From NCBI GenBank assembly GCA_900551055.1, contig URUK01000013.1, forward strand, positions 1 through 64,000: 64,000 nt of DNA, read 5' to 3'. Origin of the DNA: an uncultured Prevotella sp. GTDB lineage: Bacteria; Bacteroidota; Bacteroidia; Bacteroidales; Bacteroidaceae. Position 1 is the first letter of the stretch, and the number at the start of each line of letters is the position of its first letter. Position numbers and translations under genes: made by a program. Below, one piece after another: positions 58,495 through 64,000 of the stretch. Below the pieces are notes generated by a model. The model was not told where the DNA came from. It was given only the letters and a program-made list of their open reading frames with translations, and searched no databases.

Positions 58495-59882
58495 GTAAGA
58501 TAATTGATTGCGTTGAGTGTAAGCGTCGCCACGTTGCCGTGATACTGGTCGGCTGAAGTGTCAACGCCGTACGCATACCAGTCATACGTGCCCGTGCCGA
58601 TGCAGAGAATCTGGCCTCCGGCGGCGTTGGCCGGATATTCCCATACAACCACCGCACCGTCGCCGCCATATCCGAGGTCGGTCGCGCCGTGCAGGTTGCG
58701 CCAGTCTTCAAGCGTAGGATAGCCGCCCCAGTCAGTGCCGATGTGCCACTGGCAGGTGGTGTTGGTTATCCTGTAGCCGGTATCACAGGTGTAAACGCCC
58801 TGCTTGCCGTCGATGGTGGTCACCAAGCCGCTGTATATCGGATGGTCTTCATGCCCGTCAACGAAGAAACTCCACGGCCCGGTTATTATTTCACTGGTCT
58901 CCTCGGGGTTGCCCCAACAGTTGTTCGGGTTGGCTCCGTCAGCCGTTGCACCGAGCTTGACGGCGTAGTATGTGGCGTAGCGCGAGAGCAAGAGGCTGCC
59001 GCCGTTGTCGTAATATTCTTTCACGGCAGGCACGGCTGACAAGGCTGAAGGCGCCGCGGCGTCAAACTTGTCCATGTTGTCAATTCCGTAATCGGCGTGC
59101 ATGTGCCACCACATCAGTTTGCATTCGCCAAGGTCAACGTTGCCTGTGCGCAGGTCTTCGAACGACACATACTGCGAGTTTGCAACGTTGAGAAGCATCC
59201 AGTCGGCGGCGGCGCGCTCTTCAGGGCCGAGTCCGTCGATTGTTGCAGGCAGTCCGACATATACCGCGCTGGGTGCGTCAGACTTGACAACGGTAACCGT
59301 GTAAACAGCCGTCGCCGTGTTGTAAGTCACAGTGAACTCAACAGGGTTGGTGAAGTCAACGGCCTGTCCCGACGCAGGAGTAACCGTAGCGCCTTCTGAA
59401 GTGGTTATTTCCGTAGTCATGGCGGTGACATCCGTCGAGCTTGGAACACGCACCGAAATAGTGTGGTTGGCCTCGTTGATTACGCCGATATAGCCGTTAG
59501 CCCGGAACGAAGTTATCCTTGCCTCGTCATGTTTTACGCTGACGGTGTACTCAAAATAAGCGTCGCCGTTGACAACCTGCACGCTCTGTGGCAGCGAGAA
59601 GTCGGCAACGTCGCCGACGTTCATCGATGTCGTTGCGCCTTCGGATGCCGTAATTGCAGTCACTTCCATGGCGCGTGCGTCGTAAGTCTCGGGCACTTCC
59701 ACCGTAACAGTCTTGCCGGTGTTGTCTATTATGCCTTCATATCCGTCCAAAGAGAAGGACGTCAGCCATGCGTCTCCGTCCAAACGGAGGTCTGACGTGT
59801 TGTCGTCGTCGCATCCGGCAATGGCGAATACCGCTGCAACGGCAAACAACATGGCCGCTAATTTATTGATAAGGTATTTCAT
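58482..59882 (-). CDS. DUF4960-type surface glycan-binding lipoprotein
   Basis: A 466-residue lipoprotein (lipobox IAGC, Cys24). Two Ig-like repeats of ~80 residues (about 37-118 and 119-200; each has a TSFSLDGYEGIIDN or TSFRANGYIGVINE start and a YTVTV end) form a stalk. The C-terminal ~260 residues (PSAVYVGLPATIDGLGPEERAAADWMLL to DWYAYGVDTSADQYHGNVATLTLNAINYLT) match the DUF4960-type domain found in levan-locus surface glycan-binding proteins, where it binds fructan chains at the surface. Aromatic residues (Trp, Tyr) are abundant, as expected of a binding face. It follows SusD after 29 nt. Family assignment is from memory of that locus and is moderate. Confidence 0.8.
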   Translation of the reverse strand: MKYLINKLAAMLFAVAAVFAIAGCDDDNTSDLRLDGDAWLTSFSLDGYEGIIDNTGKTVTVEVPETYDARAMEVTAITASEGATTSMNVGDVADFSLPQSVQVVNGDAYFEYTVSVKHDEARITSFRANGYIGVINEANHTISVRVPSSTDVTAMTTEITTSEGATVTPASGQAVDFTNPVEFTVTYNTATAVYTVTVVKSDAPSAVYVGLPATIDGLGPEERAAADWMLLNVANSQYVSFEDLRTGNVDLGECKLMWWHMHADYGIDNMDKFDAAAPSALSAVPAVKEYYDNGGSLLLSRYATYYAVKLGATADGANPNNCWGNPEETSEIITGPWSFFVDGHEDHPIYSGLVTTIDGKQGVYTCDTGYRITNTTCQWHIGTDWGGYPTLEDWRNLHGATDLGYGGDGAVVVWEYPANAAGGQILCIGTGTYDWYAYGVDTSADQYHGNVATLTLNAINYLTADK

Positions 59883-59911
59883 GTTCTGTGTTTTTTAGTC
59901 GGTTAAACATG

Positions 59912-61645
59912 TTACCAGCCACCGCAGTTCTGCGTGTAATGGCCGTTGCTTGCACTGATTTGGGCGAACGGGATGGGCAGATACTCGTTCTTGTTCCTTG
60001 TGAACGACGCGCCGGAATATATCGCGCAGTTGTCCGCTTCCTCGGCATAATACTTGTCAAGGACTTCCTTTGCCTCGCCCCAACGTACAAGGTCGAAGAA
60101 CCTGTCGCTCTCCATCGCCAGCTCAAGGCGGCGCTCCATCTTCAGCATCTTCAAGGCTTCGTCATGGCTGTAAGAGCCTGTGTAGGGCTGGATGTTGAAC
60201 GTGCAGCCGTATTCGGCAGGGTAGTTGGCAATCATGCCGGTGCTTTGCTTTGCACGGTTGCGCACCTCGTTGATAAGACTTACGGCCTCGTCAATCCTTC
60301 CATCGTTGAGCTGTATCAGCGCCTCTGCACGCATAAGGAGCACGTCGGCGTAGCGAATTACGATGTGGTTCATCGGCGTTCCCCACCACGCACCTTTTAT
60401 AAGATACTCTCCATCGGGGTCAACATTATGCTTCAACGTGACATAATAGCCGTAAAGTCCATTGCTTCGGCTCCACGTTGACGACCTGTCCATGATATAG
60501 TTCGAGTTGAATTCATACGGGAAACCAGGCATTCCAACGGTAAGGAAGAGGCGCGGGTCGGCGGTTTCGGTGGCCGCGTCGTAGTCATTGTCATTGAAAG
60601 TGTCGAAATAAGGATGTCCCTCCGCATCGGTTCTGAACGCGTTTACGAGGTTCTGGCTCGGTTTGTAGAAGTCGCATCCGCCGTCGGTCACGCCTGGAAT
60701 GTTCGGCACAATGAGTCCGAACGACCAGTTGCAGTTGCCGTTTGTGGTGCCGTCGTTCATCGAATACTGCATCGCCCAAAGCGACTCGCACCCGTTTTCA
60801 TACTGCGGTTCGGGGCGGAAGTTGTTGTGGAAGTCCGGCTCCAAGCCATAGCCTCCTGCCTGCATGATTGACTTCTCGGTGTAAGTAACCACCTTCTCCA
60901 GGTCTTCCGCGTTGATACTCGTCACCTCGTTGTTGTCGGGATTATCCTGACGGTATGCCTTGTAGAGGTAAGTCTTGGCCAGATAAGCGGCTGCCGCTGC
61001 CTTCGTAGGACGCCCCTTGTCGGCCTGAGTGTCAGGAAGGTTGTCGAAAGCGAACTGGAAGTCGTTGGCTATTTGCTGCCATCCCTCGTCGTTGGAATAT
61101 GTCCTGTTGGACAGGTTGTTGTATTCCTCGGGCGAAAGGTTCTCGTCATTGGCAAAGACTATGTACTTGTAAAGCTGCTTCAAAAGGAAATGTCCGTGTC
61201 CGCGGAGGAACTTCATCTCGGCGATACGCTGCTGCTTGAGCGGATAAGAGCTTTCATCAAGCTGGTTGAGCTGCTGCAACGCCGTGTTGACACGCGATAT
61301 GCAGTTGTACAGACGCTGCCACATGTCGCTGATGTTCCAGTCCGTCGTCATGATGCCTTGCGATATTTCGAGCTTGTGGAACACGTCGCCGTCCTCCGTT
61401 CCGTTGCCTCCCTTGTAGGCATCGTCCGACCTTACGTCATAGTTCCACATCGAGAAGGACGAGTTGATGTCCTCCGCCGAAATCCATCCGGCATAAGCCG
61501 AGATGACAAGATTGTCCACATATTCGGGGTTTTTCAGCTGTTCGTTGTCGATAGTTCCCTGCGGCAGCTGGTCTTCCAGGAAGTCGGTACAGCCTGTGAA
61601 GAGTACGGCAAGCCCCAAAGCGGTTGTATATAATAACTTTTTCAT
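59912..61645 (-). CDS. susD: SusD/RagB-family outer membrane lipoprotein
   Basis: A 577-residue lipoprotein (lipobox FTGC, Cys19) that caps the SusC channel and delivers glycan to it. Helical-repeat architecture is visible: VDNLVISAYAGWISAEDIN, MWQRLYNCISRVNTALQQLNQL, and TPR-like stretches such as AEMKFLRGHGHFLLKQLYKYIVF, EGWQQIANDFQFAFDNLP, KAAAAAYLAKTYLYKAY, with the C-terminal DVLLMRAEALIQLNDGRIDEAVSLINEVRNRA and MERRLELAMESDRFFDLVRWGEA. It begins 30 nt after SusC. The order SusC-SusD-binding protein-GH32 with MFS and fructokinase fits a fructan locus. Confidence 0.95.
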   Translation of the reverse strand: MKKLLYTTALGLAVLFTGCTDFLEDQLPQGTIDNEQLKNPEYVDNLVISAYAGWISAEDINSSFSMWNYDVRSDDAYKGGNGTEDGDVFHKLEISQGIMTTDWNISDMWQRLYNCISRVNTALQQLNQLDESSYPLKQQRIAEMKFLRGHGHFLLKQLYKYIVFANDENLSPEEYNNLSNRTYSNDEGWQQIANDFQFAFDNLPDTQADKGRPTKAAAAAYLAKTYLYKAYRQDNPDNNEVTSINAEDLEKVVTYTEKSIMQAGGYGLEPDFHNNFRPEPQYENGCESLWAMQYSMNDGTTNGNCNWSFGLIVPNIPGVTDGGCDFYKPSQNLVNAFRTDAEGHPYFDTFNDNDYDAATETADPRLFLTVGMPGFPYEFNSNYIMDRSSTWSRSNGLYGYYVTLKHNVDPDGEYLIKGAWWGTPMNHIVIRYADVLLMRAEALIQLNDGRIDEAVSLINEVRNRAKQSTGMIANYPAEYGCTFNIQPYTGSYSHDEALKMLKMERRLELAMESDRFFDLVRWGEAKEVLDKYYAEEADNCAIYSGASFTRNKNEYLPIPFAQISASNGHYTQNCGGW

Positions 61646-61675
61646 TGCTTTTTTATTTTACGGTTAACGTATATT

Positions 61676-64000
61676 TTAGAAGCCTACATTGATGCCGAAA
61701 GTGATGTTCAGAGGTATCGGATAACCGAAGTTCGGGTTTTCCGGGTCAACGCCGGTGAAGTCCTTGCTCTTGATTGTCAACAGGTTTTGGGCGCTAAGGT
61801 AGAAACGCAGGCGCTCCATCTTCAACTTATTGGCGAATTCCTTGGGCACGTTGTAACCTATCTGCAGGTTGCGCAGCTTGAGGAATGAACCGTCTTCAAC
61901 GAAATATGTTGACACACGCTTCTCGTTGTTGACGTCTTCACGCGACAAAGCGGGTATGCTTGAATTGGGATTCTGCGGTGTCCAAGCGTCGAGCACGCGC
62001 TTTCCCTTGTTGAGGAAACCAATGTTGAGTCCGCTCCAAAGGTCGGTTTCCTTCTTCAGGTCGCTGATAACATCGACACCCTGCACGCCCTGCCAGAACA
62101 TCGTAAGGTCGAAATTCTTGTATTGGAGGTATATGTTCAAGCCGTAACTGAAGTCGGGCACGGGGTCGTAAATCCACTTCTGGTCGGCCTCGTTGATTAT
62201 TCCGTTGCCGTCAAGGTCGCGCCAGCGGATGCGGCCCGGCGCCGCTCCTTCCTGCGTTGCGTGGTTGTCAACCTCTTCCTGCGACTTGAATATGCCGTCG
62301 GCAACATATCCCACTTGCGCTCCATTGGGATGACCTATGACGCTCTTCACGCCGTTTCCGCCGAAAGTTCCGTTTGCCGCCACCGTGGCAGGCAGTGCGG
62401 TAATCTTGTTGCGGTAAGTAGAAATGTTGGCGGCGATGTCGTATTTCAGTCCGAATGCCGTCTCGTTGCGGTAGCCGAGGTTGAGTTCGAAGCCAGTGTT
62501 TTCCATCTCTCCGGCGTTAATCCACTGCGAGCTGCCCTCACCCATGGCTGCGATGCCGGCCATCTGCACGAGTATGTCAGTGGTCTTCTTGTAGAACCAG
62601 TCGAACGAACCGTAAAGAGTCTGCCTGAACAAAGAGAAGTCAAGACCGATGTTTGTCTGCGTTGTGGTCTCCCACTTGATGTCGTCGTTGCCTATCTGGT
62701 TACGCTTGAAGCCCGACTGCAGTATGCTTCCGCCGTTTGTCCCGGCAATGTCGTAAGACGTTCCGTAGCTCTGTCCGCCCGACTCCGTTACTCCATAGTT
62801 GGGCACATAAATAGTGTAGCGCGCTATGTTGGATATTTCCTGATTACCGGTTTGTCCCCATGAGGCGCGTATCTTCAGGTCGTCAAGCCATGTGAGGTTT
62901 TTCATGAACTTCTCGCGGCTGATGCGCCATCCAAGAGATACTGACGGGAAAGTGGCGTAGCGGTTGTTCTTTCCGAAACGCGACGAGCCGTCATGGCGCA
63001 CGGTAAGCGAGAAGAGGTACTTGTCATCATACGTGTAGTTGAGCTTTCCGAAGAACGACACGAGCGAATATCCTTCCCCGGAGCCGTAAGCCTGGGCTGT
63101 TCCCACGCCCGCGTCAGGCCACATGAAGTCGGGATTGAGTATTGTGAAGTCCTCCTTGTAGCCGGAGAACCACTCGTCGTCCTCCCTGTTAAGCTCTATA
63201 CCGGCCATCACGTCGCCGCGGTGCTTGCCTATTTCGAGGTTGTATGTAGCCACCGCATTCCACATCCACTTTGTCCAGTGCTCCTGCTTCGCCTCAACGG
63301 CGTTGTTGTCGTTGGCAACGTTTCCTTCGGTTATAGGGTAGGTGAAGATGCGCTGTTTCTTCTGCGCGTAGTCAAGTCCGAAGGTTGAGCGTATGTTGAA
63401 GCCTTTGAAGAGGCTCAGGTTTATGTAAGCGTCACCGAACATGCGCCAGTACGTATAGCGGTTGTCGGCGTTGCGTTCGAGGCGCGCCACGGGGTTTTCC
63501 CTGTCGGGATAGCCGCCCACCGGGCCGGCGAACTCGCCGTTGATGTCATACACGGGGAGCGAGGGATTGAACTGGAGGGCGTTCTCAAGGAAACCGCCGG
63601 GTGCCTGCACTTCCGACGTGCGGTTGAGAGTGAAGTGCTCGCCGATTGTCAGCACGTTGTCGATTAGCTTGTACTCGGAGTTCATGCGCGCCGAGAAGCG
63701 GTCGAAGTCGGAGTGCTTTATTATGCCGAGGTTCTTGTAATAGCCTAAAGAGAAGTATGAAGAGCCCTTTTCCGAGCCGTTGCTTACGGACACGTTGTAG
63801 TTCTGTATCACGCCGGTGCGCGTCGTCTCGTCAACCCAGTCGGTGTCGGCCGATGGCACGGTGTTGGCCGAGTCGAGGAAGCGCGACATCGAGATGCCGT
63901 TCAGTTTGGGATATCCGTTGGCGTCATAACCCCAGTCGTAGCGGTAGCCCAGAGGGTTGGTGTTGGGGTCTTGGCCGTCGTTCACGTATGCCTGCCACAT
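61676..64000 (-). CDS. susC: SusC/RagA TonB-dependent glycan transporter (5' end beyond window)
   Basis: C-terminal 774 residues of a SusC-type outer membrane TonB-dependent transporter; the gene continues past the right edge, so the ATG at 64000 is not a start. The visible part is most of the beta-barrel with its SusC signatures: RTGVIQNYNVSVSNGSEKGSSYFSLGYYKNLGI, FTLSVRHDGSSRFG-like strands (YLFSLTVRHDGSSRFGKNNRYATFPSVSLGWRIS), ASWGQTGNQEI, and the end FGYPIPLNITFGINVGF with terminal Phe. It imports fructo-oligosaccharides into the periplasm using the proton motive force, partnered by SusD. The missing N-terminus would carry the plug and carboxypeptidase-like domain. Confidence 0.95.
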   Translation of the reverse strand: MWQAYVNDGQDPNTNPLGYRYDWGYDANGYPKLNGISMSRFLDSANTVPSADTDWVDETTRTGVIQNYNVSVSNGSEKGSSYFSLGYYKNLGIIKHSDFDRFSARMNSEYKLIDNVLTIGEHFTLNRTSEVQAPGGFLENALQFNPSLPVYDINGEFAGPVGGYPDRENPVARLERNADNRYTYWRMFGDAYINLSLFKGFNIRSTFGLDYAQKKQRIFTYPITEGNVANDNNAVEAKQEHWTKWMWNAVATYNLEIGKHRGDVMAGIELNREDDEWFSGYKEDFTILNPDFMWPDAGVGTAQAYGSGEGYSLVSFFGKLNYTYDDKYLFSLTVRHDGSSRFGKNNRYATFPSVSLGWRISREKFMKNLTWLDDLKIRASWGQTGNQEISNIARYTIYVPNYGVTESGGQSYGTSYDIAGTNGGSILQSGFKRNQIGNDDIKWETTTQTNIGLDFSLFRQTLYGSFDWFYKKTTDILVQMAGIAAMGEGSSQWINAGEMENTGFELNLGYRNETAFGLKYDIAANISTYRNKITALPATVAANGTFGGNGVKSVIGHPNGAQVGYVADGIFKSQEEVDNHATQEGAAPGRIRWRDLDGNGIINEADQKWIYDPVPDFSYGLNIYLQYKNFDLTMFWQGVQGVDVISDLKKETDLWSGLNIGFLNKGKRVLDAWTPQNPNSSIPALSREDVNNEKRVSTYFVEDGSFLKLRNLQIGYNVPKEFANKLKMERLRFYLSAQNLLTIKSKDFTGVDPENPNFGYPIPLNITFGINVGF

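Overview
The window looks like a chromosomal segment of a Bacteroidales bacterium, most likely Prevotella sensu lato or a close Prevotellaceae relative. The grounds are Bacteroidota-type -7 promoter boxes (TAnnTTTG), a SusC/SusD polysaccharide utilisation locus (PUL), many Ser/Asp-rich lipoproteins, Bacteroidota-specific families (DUF4292, DUF4294, DUF3943, PCMD-like, DUF4960-like) and the murG-murC-ftsQ-ftsA-ftsZ order. No rRNA, tRNA, transposase, phage or CRISPR was seen. The window looks like core genome plus one large PUL at the right edge, cut inside susC.

Layout. 0.2-3.7 kb: a secreted protein, an OprO/P-like porin and a lamin-tail-domain lipoprotein. 4.0-10.3 kb: dgt, divergent from an operon of dut, a TPR lipoprotein, a DUF4292 lipoprotein and an EnvC-like protein with a degenerate LytM domain. 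10.5-19.7 kb: an unrecognised protein, a TGS/uridine-kinase-like protein, a Na/Pi cotransporter with PhoU-like tail, then an operon of PCMD-like protein, BamA/TamA-like barrel and phosphoethanolamine transferase. 19.9-25.0 kb: ferritin and five exported or lipoprotein genes. 25.65-25.91 kb: a rod-shaped RNA that I read as a 6S RNA. 26.3-33.2 kb: yqeY and the distal division/cell-wall cluster. 34.0-37.3 kb: 2-oxoacid:ferredoxin oxidoreductase genes korA and korB, separated by a four-helix-bundle (S23/IVP-type) gene inside inverted repeats. 37.5-48.4 kb: M20 deacylase, small lipoprotein, DUF4294, PAP2, epimerase, DUF3943, succinate-type CoA transferase and RNase R. 48.6-64.0 kb: GH36 alpha-galactosidase and a fructan PUL (fructokinase, MFS transporter, two GH32 enzymes, a secreted unknown, a DUF4960-type surface glycan-binding protein, SusD, SusC).

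How the genes work together. The PUL is a complete fructan or sucrose-core route: capture by SusC/D and surface binding protein, hydrolysis by a lipid-anchored GH32 and a secreted GH32, import by MFS, phosphorylation by fructokinase. The GH36 next door would add removal of galactose from raffinose-family sugars. Kor and the CoA transferase fit anaerobic succinate/acetate metabolism.

The most unusual content is intergenic. Three repeat classes occupy gene junctions. Class A: about 14 clusters of small palindromes of the AAAAGGCCACCTTTT type. Class B: G-rich/C-rich elements, many with a canonical G-quadruplex motif, usually in inverted pairs that place the G-rich strand 11-20 nt before a start codon. 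Class C: long, often perfect inverted repeats (32-43 bp) whose arms are built of degenerate 7-9 bp units and mostly abut stop codons. All functional readings come from sequence inspection only.
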